64,000 nucleotides of DNA from Luteimonas aestuarii (GCF_004357985.1 NZ_SMTF01000016.1:1-64000); one strand, 5' to 3'; positions 42,861 to 52,633 are shown, counted from the stretch's first letter. Program-made: numbers and translations. Notes: generated by a model from the letters alone, not told the origin.

Positions 42861-44627
42861 TCAACGCGGGAGGCGGTACACCGGGTAGAGCTGGTGGCGC
42901 TCGTCCCAGGCGCTGTGGCGACGATAGAAGAACTCCAGCCGTGCGGACGCACTGGCGGCGAAGTCGGCATCCTCGCGCAGGCGGCGTTCGAACTCCGCCT
43001 TGAGCGCGGGGTCGGCGGCCAGCATCCCGCGGGCCACGTCCTCGGCGACGTAGGCCTCCATGTATTCCTTGCGCTCGTAGTGGTTGTTGAACATCCCCCA
43101 CGCAACGTAGGCATCCGGTGCCTGCGGCTCCAGCAGGGCCATCACCAGACGCGCCTTCGGTTGCGCGATGGGCACGAGCAGGCTGCCGGCCGGCACGTCC
43201 CGCGTTTCGTCGCGCCAGGTGCCGGCGAGGGTCAGCCGCTGGTGGCCTTCCACGGGGGCTGCGGCGAACCGGGCGCTGTCGGCGCGGAACGTCCCGACAG
43301 CGGCTTGCGGCATCGGCGTTGCCAGCGTTTCGAAGGCAATGCCATGCGCGCGCAAGCGCTCGCCGACCCAGGCCGCGTGCGCTGCCGGCACCAGGTAGCC
43401 CACGCCGGGCGCATCGACGACGACGTCGGGCTCCACGCTGTCGCGCAGCGGCAGCTTCCAGATGGCAGGCGTGGTGGGGTCGTAGCGCGTCATCGGCGCG
43501 CCGGAGATCTCCGACGGCGTCTGCGTGTAGGCGTAGCCGCGGAAATCGATGGTGCGGCTGTCTTCAGTCGTGCGGTAAGTGAGCGGCACCGGCCGGCCGG
43601 CGAGCGTCGCGGCAGCGGCATCGGCAGCATGCGCCTTCGCCAGCCAGTCGCGGCCGTCGCGTGCGGCACGTTCCAGCACCGAGACGATGGTGTTGCGGGT
43701 GATGCGCACGCGCACCGGATACGGTTTCCACGAATGGGTTTCGACCAGCATCGCCAGCCGGTTGCGCAGCAGGAAGTAGCCGGTGGAGAACCGCGGCGGC
43801 GAGACTTCGTCCACGAAGCCCGAGGCCGGGTCCTGGTAGTCCTTGAACGAGGGATAGAACGGCAGTGGCAGCGAGCCCTGTGCGGCAAGGTCGTCGATCA
43901 CGCCGTCGCGCAGCGCCAGCCCGGCGGCGCGCAGGCCCTCGTCGCCCGCATGCAGCGGTTCCACCTGGATCGAGATGTCGTGCTCGAACTGCGCACCATT
44001 GGTGGCGTGCAGGTCGATGGTGGCAACCGGGTCCCAGGCCTCGACCAGCGACAGCATCGCGCGCATTTCGGCGGAATCGGCCTTGGCGTAGTCGCGGTTG
44101 AGGTTGTAGTTCTGCGCCGTGGTGCGCCAGCCCATCTGTTCCGGGCCGTTCTGGTTCGGGCGGTTCCAGGCGCCGAAGCGCTCGTGCCCGTCGACGTTGA
44201 ACACCGGCACGAACAGCCAGACCACGGCGTCCAGCGCGCCTGCTGCCGCCGAACCTTCCAGCACCTCGCGCAGCGCCAGGAAGCCGGCATCCTTGCCATC
44301 GATCTCGCCGGCATGGATGCCCCCCTGCATCAGCACCACCGGGATGTCGGCCTCGCGTGCTGCGTCCGCGGTCAGCGCGCCGGTGCGCGTGATCGCCATC
44401 GCCTTCATCGGCCGGCCTTCGGGCGTGGTGCCGAAATCGAAGCAGCGCACGGCATCGGCGTGGCGCGCAGCGAACGCATCGCACAGCGCGATGACTTCGT
44501 CGTAACGACCTGTCTGCACGAAGCCGCTGCGCTCCGATAGCGTGGTCAGGGACGCATCGGCATGGGCAATGGATGCGGGTAGTGCCGTCGACAGCAGGAA
44601 GGCAAGCAGCAGGCAGGGACGAGGCAT
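42861..44627 (-). CDS. Exported M14-family zinc carboxypeptidase
   Basis: A 588-residue protein with a signal peptide (FLLSTALPASIAHA). The catalytic domain (about 40-330) has the M14 zinc motif in MQGGIHAGEIDGKDAGFLAL, then VPVFNVDGHERF, NRDYAKADSAEMRAMLSLVE, TIDLHATNGAQFEHDIS (third zinc ligand His) and LVETHSWKPY near the end of the domain. It trims C-terminal residues of peptides, probably for nutrition or peptidoglycan turnover. The long C-terminal part is usual for this large-M14 subgroup. It is divergent from the rhomboid gene. Confidence 0.9.
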   Translation of the reverse strand: MPRPCLLLAFLLSTALPASIAHADASLTTLSERSGFVQTGRYDEVIALCDAFAARHADAVRCFDFGTTPEGRPMKAMAITRTGALTADAAREADIPVVLMQGGIHAGEIDGKDAGFLALREVLEGSAAAGALDAVVWLFVPVFNVDGHERFGAWNRPNQNGPEQMGWRTTAQNYNLNRDYAKADSAEMRAMLSLVEAWDPVATIDLHATNGAQFEHDISIQVEPLHAGDEGLRAAGLALRDGVIDDLAAQGSLPLPFYPSFKDYQDPASGFVDEVSPPRFSTGYFLLRNRLAMLVETHSWKPYPVRVRITRNTIVSVLERAARDGRDWLAKAHAADAAAATLAGRPVPLTYRTTEDSRTIDFRGYAYTQTPSEISGAPMTRYDPTTPAIWKLPLRDSVEPDVVVDAPGVGYLVPAAHAAWVGERLRAHGIAFETLATPMPQAAVGTFRADSARFAAAPVEGHQRLTLAGTWRDETRDVPAGSLLVPIAQPKARLVMALLEPQAPDAYVAWGMFNNHYERKEYMEAYVAEDVARGMLAADPALKAEFERRLREDADFAASASARLEFFYRRHSAWDERHQLYPVYRLPR

Positions 44628-44795
44628 GGCAGGCAGGGCGCGAAACAAGGGTCGCACATGATGCCAGTTGCCGTCGCTCGGGCGGGGTTGCGTCGGCGAC
44701 GGGCGGATCGGTTAGCCTTTGCGCGCGCAATGCCGTTGGCAATGCGCGACAGGCGGGGCGATGGTCGCCCCGTTGCCCGCAGCCCGGAGCGCGCC

Positions 44796-45413
44796 GTGGA
44801 AGCCATCGTCACCTGGAGCCTGATCGGCGTCACCGTGCTGGTGTCGTGGATGGCGTTCAACAACCGGGCGCTGCTCGAACGGCTGATCCTGTGGCCGCCC
44901 GCCATCGCGCGCCACAGGCAGTACGACCGCCTGGTCACCCACGGCTTCATCCACGCCGACGGCATGCACCTGCTGTTCAACATGGTCACGCTGTATTTCT
45001 TCGGCAGGCAGCTGGAGCCGTTCTTCGCCGGTTACATCGGCTCGCTGGGCTATCTGGTGTTCTACCTGTCGGCAATCGTCATCGCGATCATGCCGACCTA
45101 CCTGCGCCACCAGCGCGACGCGCACTACCGCAGCCTCGGCGCCTCCGGCGCAGTATCGGCGGTGCTGTTCGCCTTCATCCTGCTGGCGCCCTGGTCGAAG
45201 ATTTACGTGTTCCTGATCCCCATCGGCATCCCGGCCTTCGTGTTCGGCGGGCTGTACCTGGGCTACACCATCTGGATGGACCGCCGCGGCGGCGGCAACA
45301 TCAACCATAGTGCGCACCTGTGGGGCGCGGTGTACGGCATGCTGTTCACGGTGATGATGGAGCCGCGCGCGGCGACCACGTTCATGGCACGGTTGATGGA
45401 TCCGGCGGGCTGA
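44796..45413 (+). CDS. Rhomboid-family intramembrane serine protease
   Basis: A 205-residue membrane protein with six helices. The catalytic Ser is in SLGASGAVSAVLFAFILLAP and the His in NINHSAHLWGAVYGMLFTV, and the conserved HADGMHLLFNMVTLYFFGR loop is present. Rhomboids cleave substrates within the bilayer; the substrate is unknown. The start is a GTG at 44796 behind CCGGAG; an ATG further upstream (44658) would add an unlikely arginine-rich head. Confidence 0.9.
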   Translation: MEAIVTWSLIGVTVLVSWMAFNNRALLERLILWPPAIARHRQYDRLVTHGFIHADGMHLLFNMVTLYFFGRQLEPFFAGYIGSLGYLVFYLSAIVIAIMPTYLRHQRDAHYRSLGASGAVSAVLFAFILLAPWSKIYVFLIPIGIPAFVFGGLYLGYTIWMDRRGGGNINHSAHLWGAVYGMLFTVMMEPRAATTFMARLMDPAG

Positions 45414-45438
45414 TTGCCAACGGGTCGGGGGAGGGGGG

Positions 45439-47055
45439 ATGTCTTCGCGACGTGCGATTTGGGTTTGCGTTGCCGGATTGGCATGGGCCGGAGCACTCGA
45501 TGCCGCCGACCGGGCGCCGGCGGGGCAGTGGGTGCCGATGCTGGAAGTGCCGGAATCGGAGATCTTCCCGGAGGCGCCGGCAGGGTGGCGCGAGTACCTC
45601 CTGCAAGTGCGTGCCGCCGAGCGGATCGACGATCGGCTGCAGCGTTGCCTGGCGTACCCGGACCTGCCGGGCAACCGCTGGCCGGCCGGACATGTCGAGG
45701 CGAACTGTCGTTACCGGGTGACCGAGGTCGTGACCCTCGCCGAGATCGACGGATACCTCCAGCGCGGCGAAGTCGCTGTGCTGGAGCAGGTCATGTCCGG
45801 CTATCTGGCCAGGCATTTCTCCGCTGCCGGGCATGGTGATGAGATCCACCTCGCGATTGCCCGGTTCAGCGATGTCGACGACGACGCGGATCGCATCTCG
45901 ACGCGATGGCTCGAGCTGGCACCGCGGAGCGCATTTGCCCACATGGCACGGGCCGCCCACATCCATCGACTCGCACGTGCGGCACGGGGCGGTGCCTACG
46001 TGCGCGACACGCCGCGCGAAAACATGCGCAGGATGAGCGAATTGGCCGCGGAGGCCATTCCCCTCTACCAGCAGGCGATCGCCATCGAACCCCGGGCCAT
46101 GCCTGCCTATGCCGGTTTGATCGGCATCGCCCGGATCGACTCCCGGCATGAGCTGTTGCAGCAGGCGGTGGCATCGGCGTCGAGGCAGGATCCCGCCTGT
46201 TGGCATGTCGCCGACCAACGGATGATGTCGGCCACGCCCCGTTGGGGAGGTTCATACGAGGAGATGCTGGCGATCGCCGCGGAGCTGTCGCGCCACCTCG
46301 ATCGCCGGCCACTGCTGGCGCTCACGATTGCGGAGCCATACGCCGACAGGGGGGAACGCCTGCTGGCGGCGAAGCAGTACACGCGCGAAGCGATGCAACT
46401 GCTGGATATCGCGATCAGGACCGCGCCAAGCCAGGCCGCCTTGGTCAACGCTGGCGAAATGGCGCAGAAGCTCCCGCCCGAGCAGGGCGGGGCCGATCAT
46501 TGGAAATCGATGTCGCTGTTGCTGCAACGCGCACGCTTCACCGCGGTCGATGCCTGGACGGCCCGTGAGCTGGCGTGGTTTCTGCTCGGCGCGGATCCTT
46601 CATGGAGCCTTCGCTATGCGACGCGTGCAGTCGAACTGGACCCCGGCAACCGGTGGGCACACTTCCTCCTGGCGTCGGCCTACAAGGCCACTGGGCAGGT
46701 CGACGCGGCGGAGAAGCATTACCTCGTTGCCATCGAGGATGAGGCCAGGCATCGTGAGTCGCTGGGCGAACTCGCACACATGATGCTGTACCCGGCGCCG
46801 GAAGCGGCCCCCTTGCTCGAACGGGCACGCCCCTACATTGAGCGCTTCGTGGCGGCGTACCCTGATGACAGCCTCGCGTGGCTGATCCAGATCGAGGCGG
46901 AACTGCTTGAGAACGGCGACAAGGTCGACGGCAATCTCATCCGGGGCTTCCTGGCGCGTGCCAACCTCGAGGATCCGCGGCAAGCCGAGTGGGCGCGACT
47001 CCTGCAGGCGTCCCTGAATGACCATGCGCCCTCATCGAAGGCAGCGGCCCCTTGA
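45439..47055 (+). CDS. DUF4034-type TPR-like exported protein
   Basis: A 538-residue protein with a signal peptide (AIWVCVAGLAWAGALDAADR). After about 120 residues, helical repeats follow that include a DUF4034-like stretch (RISTRWLELAPRSAFAHMAR, GGAYVRDTPRENMRRMSELA) and TPR-like units (SLRYATRAVELDPGNRWAHF, LLASAYKATGQVDAAEKHYL). It is probably a periplasmic protein-protein interaction scaffold; function is unknown. A terminator-like hairpin lies just downstream. Confidence 0.7.
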   Translation: MSSRRAIWVCVAGLAWAGALDAADRAPAGQWVPMLEVPESEIFPEAPAGWREYLLQVRAAERIDDRLQRCLAYPDLPGNRWPAGHVEANCRYRVTEVVTLAEIDGYLQRGEVAVLEQVMSGYLARHFSAAGHGDEIHLAIARFSDVDDDADRISTRWLELAPRSAFAHMARAAHIHRLARAARGGAYVRDTPRENMRRMSELAAEAIPLYQQAIAIEPRAMPAYAGLIGIARIDSRHELLQQAVASASRQDPACWHVADQRMMSATPRWGGSYEEMLAIAAELSRHLDRRPLLALTIAEPYADRGERLLAAKQYTREAMQLLDIAIRTAPSQAALVNAGEMAQKLPPEQGGADHWKSMSLLLQRARFTAVDAWTARELAWFLLGADPSWSLRYATRAVELDPGNRWAHFLLASAYKATGQVDAAEKHYLVAIEDEARHRESLGELAHMMLYPAPEAAPLLERARPYIERFVAAYPDDSLAWLIQIEAELLENGDKVDGNLIRGFLARANLEDPRQAEWARLLQASLNDHAPSSKAAAP

Positions 47056-47102
47056 GGGGACGTCGACCTCATGGTTGGTCGCGCTTTCGAGGATGAATGA
47101 AA

Positions 47103-47134
47103 GAGGCCGGCATCGTTTCCAATGCCGGCCCCTC
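47103..47134 (+). terminator. Hairpin after the DUF4034 gene
   Basis: GAGGCCGGCAT and ATGCCGGCCCCTC pair around CGTTTCCA. There is no strong T-run, so it is a weak or bidirectional terminator between convergent genes. Confidence 0.55.
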
Positions 47135-47170
47135 CCCATCCCCTGATGCGTGCCCGGTCTCCCTTGGGGT

Positions 47171-47356
47171 TCAGCCCAGCGGCAGCATGCGCTCCCCGGA
47201 GCGGTCGGCTTCGCTGACGTGGTAGGTCTGCTGCAGGCGCTGGTAGATCAGCGCGTCGAGCTGGGCGAACTCGAGGTTGTCCACGTCGCCCTGGCTGGAC
47301 AGTTCGAACAGTCGGGTGACGGCCTGGTGTTCGGTGTTGGCGTCGATCATGGACAT
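47171..47356 (-). CDS. Small hypothetical protein, 61 aa
   Basis: Starts MSMIDANTEHQAVTRLFELS at an ATG (47356) preceded by AGGGGAACGCA. It is an acidic amphipathic helical protein ending ADRSGERMLPLG. The family is unknown; codon use and the ribosome site suggest it is real. Confidence 0.5.
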   Translation of the reverse strand: MSMIDANTEHQAVTRLFELSSQGDVDNLEFAQLDALIYQRLQQTYHVSEADRSGERMLPLG

Positions 47357-47542
47357 TGCGTTCCCCTGCGCGTGAGTGGTGTTGGTGGGGATATCCACGC
47401 AGGTTCCGTGCCAATCCGGAACGTGACCTGGGTCGCATCAACGAGTGACGCTGTTGGTCACCTCGGGTTGGCCTGCGGCAGGCGGGTGACGGTCGGTGTC
47501 CGCGTGGGCGCCGTACACTGCCGTACCGCCCCGGGAAATGCC

Positions 47543-47827
47543 ATGGATCCCCTGGATATCCGCCACGCCCCCGACCGCGGTCGCTTCCACGCAGAGGTGG
47601 AAGGCCACGCCTGTGTACTCGACTACGCCGTAGCCGAAGGCCGCATGGTCATCCGCCATACCGGCGTGCCGGAGGCGGTCGGCGGCCGCGGCATCGCTGG
47701 CGCGCTGGTGCGCGCGGCGCTGGACTGGGCACGCGACGCCCGGCTGCGGGTGGTGCCGGAATGCAGTTATGCCGCCGGTTTCATCCAGCGCCATCCCGAG
47801 TACGCCGACCTCGTCGATCCGGCCTGA
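47543..47827 (+). CDS. GNAT-type N-acetyltransferase (YjdJ-like)
   Basis: A 94-residue minimal GNAT domain: RFHAEVEGHACVLDYAVAEG, then RMVIRHTGVPEAVGGRGIAG (acetyl-CoA-binding R/GxGxA) and RAALDWARDARLRVVPECSY, ending with AAGFIQRHPEYADLV. It is probably an acetyl-CoA-dependent transferase with an unknown acceptor. It lies 67 bp upstream of rluF. Confidence 0.85.
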   Translation: MDPLDIRHAPDRGRFHAEVEGHACVLDYAVAEGRMVIRHTGVPEAVGGRGIAGALVRAALDWARDARLRVVPECSYAAGFIQRHPEYADLVDPA

Positions 47828-47894
47828 ACGACGACGCGCGCGACGCGATCTGCCAGACTGCGCGCCCCATCGGCCCCGCACCTGCCCCCGCGCC

Positions 47895-48608
47895 ATGCGC
47901 CTGAACAAGCACATCAGCGAAACCGGATTCTGTTCGCGGCGCGAGGCCGATCGCCTGGTCGGCGAGGGCCGGGTGACGGTGAACGGACAGCGCGCCCGGA
48001 TCGGCGCCGAAGTGGGCGAGGGGGACGTGGTGCTGGTCGATGGGCAGCCGCTGCGCACCCGCCAGGCGGCCGCCGGCAAGCGGCGCCATGTCTACATCGC
48101 GCTCAACAAGCCGGTGGGCATCACCTCGACGACAGAGGCGGCGGTGAAGGGCAATATCGTGGATTTCGTGGGCCACGACCAGCGGATTTTCCCGATCGGG
48201 CGGCTGGACAAAGACTCGGAGGGGCTGATCCTGCTGACCAGCAACGGCGATATCGTCAACGAGATCCTGCGCGCCGAGCACAAGCTGGAAAAGGAATACA
48301 GGGTGGTGGTGAACAACCCCGTGACCGAGGAGTTCCTGCGTGGGATGGCCCGCGGGGTCCCGGTCCACGGCCAGGTGACGCTGCCCTGTCGCACCGGCAA
48401 GCTGGGAAGGTACGGCTTCCGGGTCACCCTGGTGCAGGGGCTGAACAGGCAGATCCGGCTCATGGCCGCCCACTTCGGCTACCGCGTGAAGGGCCTGCTG
48501 CGGGTGCGGATCGGCAACGTGAAGCTGGGGCACCTGAAGCCCGGGCGCTGGCGCAACCTGACCGACGCCGAGCTGGCCGGCCTGCTGCCCGGGCGCACCG
48601 ACTGGTGA
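47895..48608 (+). CDS. rluF: 23S rRNA pseudouridine synthase RluF
   Basis: A 237-residue RsuA/RluF family enzyme. The N-terminal S4 RNA-binding domain is MRLNKHISETGFCSRREADR through DGQPLRT. The catalytic domain has YIALNKPVGITSTTE, the active-site Asp in FPIGRLDKDSEGLILLTSNG and the C-terminal VTLVQGLNRQIRLMAAHFGY. It converts a specific uridine in 23S rRNA (position 2604 in E. coli RluF) to pseudouridine. The subfamily (RluF rather than RluB/E) rests on overall pattern. Confidence 0.9.
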   Translation: MRLNKHISETGFCSRREADRLVGEGRVTVNGQRARIGAEVGEGDVVLVDGQPLRTRQAAAGKRRHVYIALNKPVGITSTTEAAVKGNIVDFVGHDQRIFPIGRLDKDSEGLILLTSNGDIVNEILRAEHKLEKEYRVVVNNPVTEEFLRGMARGVPVHGQVTLPCRTGKLGRYGFRVTLVQGLNRQIRLMAAHFGYRVKGLLRVRIGNVKLGHLKPGRWRNLTDAELAGLLPGRTDW

Positions 48609-48845
48609 CGACCGACGGCAGGATTTGACACTTTCGCCCGGATATGCGGTATGGTGCGCGGACTGTTCGAAGCGGGATCACGGTACATCGTGGCTCCGAT
48701 GCGGTAGATCACCAGGTTCCAGGGCCGCTTGCGGCTTGATCCAGACGATCCGCTCCATCGTTCGCGTTACCCCTTGCCGACACAGTCCAGGCACCGCAAG
48801 GCGGGCCTGGTATCCATCCACTGTCATGTTCCAAGGAGTAACAAA
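48609..48845 (+). promoter_or_regulatory. Promoter and long leader of the cold-shock gene
   Basis: TTGACA (48625-48630) and TATGGT (48650-48655) lie 19 bp apart, a fair sigma-70 promoter. It would give a 5' leader of roughly 180 nt before the AAGGAG/ATG at 48846. Long structured leaders that refold in the cold are typical of cspA-type genes. No gene lies in this stretch. Confidence 0.6.
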
Positions 48846-49055
48846 ATGTCCGAACGTCAGACCGGCACCGTCAAGTGGTTCAACGACGCCAAGGGCTTCG
48901 GCTTCATCACCCCGGAAAACGGCCAGGACGTCTTCGTCCACTTCCGTTCGATCCAGGGCACCGGCTTCAAGTCGCTGCAGGAAGGCCAGAAGGTTTCCTT
49001 CAAGGTCGTCCAGGGCCAGAAGGGCCTGCAGGCCGACGAAGTGCAGCCCGAGTAA
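48846..49055 (+). CDS. cspA: Cold-shock protein (CspA family)
   Basis: A 69-residue single cold-shock domain: [20 protein letters not shown] with RNP1 (KGFGFI) and RNP2 (VFVHF). It binds single-stranded RNA and DNA as an RNA chaperone or antiterminator. The ribosome site CAAGGAGTAACAAA is strong. It is monocistronic between its own promoter and a rho-independent terminator. Confidence 0.95.
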   Translation: MSERQTGTVKWFNDAKGFGFITPENGQDVFVHFRSIQGTGFKSLQEGQKVSFKVVQGQKGLQADEVQPE

Positions 49056-49077
49056 TCGGCGTCGCATTCGGTACCGA

Positions 49078-49107
49078 AAGCCCCGGGCATTGCCCGGGGC
49101 TTTTTTG
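49078..49107 (+). terminator. Rho-independent terminator of cspA
   Basis: The AAGCCCCGGGC/GCCCGGGGCTT stem with a 3-nt loop is followed by TTTTTTG. Confidence 0.92.
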
Positions 49108-49395
49108 TTGTGTCGGTCGAAGGCGATGGAAATGCGTCGATCCGTGGCCGCGCAAAGCGACCGTGCCCGCAAGCTGGCGCCGAGCGCCCGTCCGGTCCCC
49201 GCCAGCGGACGTTCTGCGGCAAGCGCCTTCGGCGTCCCGTGGTTGGAGAAGGCGCGTTCCCGATCGATGTCATCCGCGCAGATGGCTGTCGCACGGTCGT
49301 CGCCCTTGGCCGAGCGGCATGCCTTCGGGATACCGGCTTCACCTGGCTGAAGTTATGATTTCGTTGTCTTCTTTTTGCAGGAATGGAGTTCCGTG
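49108..49395. other. Intergenic region with an uncertain small frame
   Basis: An open frame (49110-49358, plus) ends GAFPIDVIRADGCRTVVALG and RDTGFTWLKL, which looks slightly protein-like, but it begins inside the terminator and lacks a ribosome site. No family is recognised and no other feature is seen. Confidence 0.35.
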
Positions 49396-50229
49396 ATGAA
49401 GCGCTACAGGGGATGCATCCGCTGGTCGGCCATGTTCGCAGCCTTGGCCTTGCTCGCCGCCTGCCAGCGCGAGGGGGCCGCGCCGTCCGCCGGGCCGGAG
49501 GCGATCGGACCGGAGGTCGAGCAGGCCGAGGCCGGGGTCGCGCCCGAGTTGAAGGACGTGGTGGAAACCGATCGCCGCTTCATCATCGGCATCACGTATC
49601 CGCCCGAGGCCAACAAGTATCCGGGGATGGCGCTGGAACTGCACCGTTATGTCCAGGCCGCGCGTGCCGACTTGATGGAAGCCGTGGAAGACGCCCCGGT
49701 GGATGGTTCCGCTGGCCCTTACGAGCTGTCGCTGGTGTTCGAGACCGTGGCCGATTCTCCGCGCGTGTTCGCGATGTCGGCAAATGGCTACAGTTACACG
49801 GGGGGCGCACACGGCGCACCGCTGGTTGCGCGCTTCGTCTGGCTGCCGGAACAGCAGCGCGCGCTGCGCATCGGGGAACTGTTGCAGGGGCCCGGGGCCT
49901 GGGCCGACCTGTCGTCGCATGTCCGCGAACAGCTGCATGCGGCACTGTCGCAGCGGGTCGATGCCGATGACCTGGATCCTGCCGAACGCGGGCGGGTGAT
50001 GCGTGCGGCAGGCCGGATGATCGATGAGGGCACGGCTGCCGAGGCGGACAATTTCAGCACGTTCGAGCCAGTGCTGGGCCAGGATGGCCGCATCGTCGCC
50101 CTGCGGTTCGTGTTCGCGCCTTACCAGGTGGGGCCGTACTCGGATGGTGAGCAGCGCGCCGAAGTGCCGGCGGCAGTCCTGTTGCCGCATGTGTCGGAGG
50201 CGTACCGGGAGTTGTTCGCCGGGAGCTGA
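49396..50229 (+). CDS. DUF3298/RsiV-like lipoprotein
   Basis: A 277-residue lipoprotein with signal MKRYRGCIRWSAMFAALALL and lipobox LAAC. The N-terminal half resembles DUF4163 (FIIGITYPPEANKYPGMALE) and the C-terminal half DUF3298: GYSYTGGAHGAPLVARFVWL, then LRIGELLQGPGAWADL and VFAPYQVGPYSDGEQRAEVP. The domain pair also occurs in the RsiV anti-sigma factor, which binds lysozyme, but no sigma factor is adjacent here. It is likely an envelope protein of unknown role. Confidence 0.82.
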   Translation: MKRYRGCIRWSAMFAALALLAACQREGAAPSAGPEAIGPEVEQAEAGVAPELKDVVETDRRFIIGITYPPEANKYPGMALELHRYVQAARADLMEAVEDAPVDGSAGPYELSLVFETVADSPRVFAMSANGYSYTGGAHGAPLVARFVWLPEQQRALRIGELLQGPGAWADLSSHVREQLHAALSQRVDADDLDPAERGRVMRAAGRMIDEGTAAEADNFSTFEPVLGQDGRIVALRFVFAPYQVGPYSDGEQRAEVPAAVLLPHVSEAYRELFAGS

Positions 50230-50387
50230 TCCACACTGTCGTTGGGCTGGGTCGCGCAGCCAACGGTATCCGGCAGCCACTCCACGCGGTGCCCGTCTGG
50301 CGCATGGGTTGCATCCACGCCTCGTTTTGCTTCGCTGGCGACCTCGGAGCGACACCGGACGCGTCACACGGACACTCGGAACCAATG

Positions 50388-50417
50388 AAAAAGCCGCCGG
50401 TTTCCCGGCGGCTTTCT
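50388..50417 (-). terminator. Bidirectional terminator between dcp and the DUF3298 gene
   Basis: AAAGCCGCCGG/CCGGCGGCTTT stem with a 4-nt loop, flanked by A-rich and T-rich ends. Confidence 0.85.
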
Positions 50418-50440
50418 GACGTGCAGAGGGCGCAGGCGGG

Positions 50441-52633
50441 TTACTCCGACGTGGCATCCAACCCGCGCTTCTTGAGCAGGGGCTCGATCCGCGGCTCGTG
50501 GCCGGTGAAGTCGACGAACAGCTCGCTCGCGTCCTTCGCGCCACCGCGCGACAGCAGGGTCTCGCGCAGGCGGTCGCCGTTCTCGCGCTTCAGGCCGCCG
50601 TTGGCCTCGATCCACTCGACCGTGTTGGCGTCCAGCACTTCCGACCAGATGTACGCGTAATACGCCGCCGCATAGCCGCCCATGATGTGGCTGAAGTACG
50701 GCGTGCGGTAGCGCGGCGGCACCGCGGCGTAGTCCATGCCCGCGGCCTGCAGCGCCGCAGCCTCCGTCGCCATGATCTGGTCGGCGGCAGGGAGCTGGGC
50801 GGTGGGCAGCTGGTGCAGGTACTGGTCGAGCATCGATGCGGCGAGGTACTCGGTGGTGCGGAAGCCCTCGTTGAACAGCGACGACGCCAGCTTCTTGTCC
50901 AGCAGGTCCTGCGGCAGCGCTTCGCCGGTCTGGTAGTGCTTGGCGTAGTTGGCGAGGATCGACGGCCAGTCGGCCCACATCTCGTTGACCTGCGACGGGA
51001 ACTCGACGAAGTCGCGCGGCACGTTCATGAAGAACGACGGGTACTTCACGTCCGAGAACAGGCCGTGCAGCGCATGGCCGAACTCGTGGAACATGGTGGT
51101 CACTTCATCCCAGGTCAGCAATGTCGGCTCGCCTTCCGGCGGCTTGGGGATGTTCTGGTGGTTGGCGACCACGGGCAGGGTGCCTTCGAGTTCCGACTGG
51201 CCGACGTAGGAATTCATCCACGCGCCGCCGCGCTTGGACGGGCGCGCATACGGATCGAAGATGAAGATCGACAGGTGCGAGCCATCCTTGTCGAACACGT
51301 CGTAGACCCAGGTGTCCGGGTGGTACTTCGGCAGGTCGTGGCGCTCCTTGAAGGTGATGCCGAACAGCTCGGTCGCGGCGAACAGCACGCCGTTCTCCAG
51401 CACGTTGCGCATCTCGAAGTACGGCTTCATCTCGTTGTCGTCGAAGTCGTATTCCGCCTTGCGCACCTTCTCGGTGTAGTACGCCCAGTCCCACGGCTCG
51501 AGCTGGAACGTCGGCTCGCCCTTGGCGGCCTGTTCCTGGTCGATCATCGCCTGCAGCTTCTCGCCTTCCTTGCGGGCGTTGGCCACGGCGGCCGGGGCGA
51601 GGCGGGCCAGCATGTCGTTGACCGCCTGCACCGAGCCGGCGGTCTCGTCGGCCAGCACGAAGGCGGCCGAGCTGTCGTAGCCCAGCATGCGGGCGCGCTC
51701 GTCGCGCAGCGCCAGCACTTCGGCGACGATGGCGGTGTTGTCCCACTGGTTGCCGCGGCTGCCGCGATTGACCGAGGCTTCGTGCACGCGGCGGCGCACG
51801 TCGCGGTTGTTGAGCTGCGGCAGCGGCGGCTGGCCGGTGGTGTTGAGCAGGGTGATCGCGTACTTGCCTTCCAGCCCGCGCGAGGCGGCGGCCGCGGCAG
51901 CGGTGGCGATCTGTGCATCGCTCATGCCGTCCAGCTCTTCCACGGTATCGACGATCACCGCCGAATCGTTGACCTCGGCCAGTACGTTGTCGCTGAACTG
52001 GGTACCCAGTTCGGCCGAACGCGAGTTGATTTCCTTCAGGCGCGCCTTCTGCGCATCGTCCAGCGCGGCGCCTGCACGCACGTAGCTGGTGTGGTACCGC
52101 TCGATCAGGCGCACGCTTTCGGCGTCCAGGCCCAGCGAATCACGCTGGGTGTTGAGCGCATCGATGCGGGCGAACAGGGCCGGGTTGAGCACGATGGCGT
52201 CGCGGTGCGCGGCGAAGCGCGGCGCGTAGTCCGAGTTGATCTTGCGGCGGGTGTCGTTGGTGTCGGTGCCGTTGAGGTTGCCGAAGATGCGGCGGGCATT
52301 CGACAGCAGCTTGCCCGAGCGTTCCAGCGCAACGATGGTGTTCTCGAACGTCGCAGGCTCCGGGTTGTCGGCGATCGCCTCGATCTCCTGCAGCTCCTGC
52401 GCCATGCCGGCGTCGAAGGCGGGGCCGAAATGTTCGTCCTTCAGCTGGTCGAAGTGCGGATACTGCAGCGGCAGCGTGCTCTCGGCGAACAGGGGGTTGC
52501 CCTGGGCCTGGTCGGCCTGTGCGGCGGACGGTGCGGACACGGGAGCCTCCTGCAGGGCGGCGTGGGCGGACGGCGGGGCCGCGACCATGCTGGTGAGGGC
52601 GATGGCGAGGGCGGCAGCGAGCGGATGGGTCAT
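50441..52633 (-). CDS. dcp: Exported M3 peptidyl-dipeptidase Dcp
   Basis: A 730-residue zinc metallopeptidase with a signal peptide (LAAALAIALTSMVAAPPSAHA). The thermolysin-like motif HEFGH is at residues 516-520 in DEVTTMFHEFGHALHGLFSD, and the third ligand Glu is in FVEFPSQVNEMW. The substrate-binding region includes RTPYFSHIMGGYAAAYYAYI. It removes C-terminal dipeptides from oligopeptides; the signal peptide places it in the periplasm, unlike cytosolic E. coli Dcp. The start at 52633 has GAGG upstream. Confidence 0.94.
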   Translation of the reverse strand: MTHPLAAALAIALTSMVAAPPSAHAALQEAPVSAPSAAQADQAQGNPLFAESTLPLQYPHFDQLKDEHFGPAFDAGMAQELQEIEAIADNPEPATFENTIVALERSGKLLSNARRIFGNLNGTDTNDTRRKINSDYAPRFAAHRDAIVLNPALFARIDALNTQRDSLGLDAESVRLIERYHTSYVRAGAALDDAQKARLKEINSRSAELGTQFSDNVLAEVNDSAVIVDTVEELDGMSDAQIATAAAAAASRGLEGKYAITLLNTTGQPPLPQLNNRDVRRRVHEASVNRGSRGNQWDNTAIVAEVLALRDERARMLGYDSSAAFVLADETAGSVQAVNDMLARLAPAAVANARKEGEKLQAMIDQEQAAKGEPTFQLEPWDWAYYTEKVRKAEYDFDDNEMKPYFEMRNVLENGVLFAATELFGITFKERHDLPKYHPDTWVYDVFDKDGSHLSIFIFDPYARPSKRGGAWMNSYVGQSELEGTLPVVANHQNIPKPPEGEPTLLTWDEVTTMFHEFGHALHGLFSDVKYPSFFMNVPRDFVEFPSQVNEMWADWPSILANYAKHYQTGEALPQDLLDKKLASSLFNEGFRTTEYLAASMLDQYLHQLPTAQLPAADQIMATEAAALQAAGMDYAAVPPRYRTPYFSHIMGGYAAAYYAYIWSEVLDANTVEWIEANGGLKRENGDRLRETLLSRGGAKDASELFVDFTGHEPRIEPLLKKRGLDATSE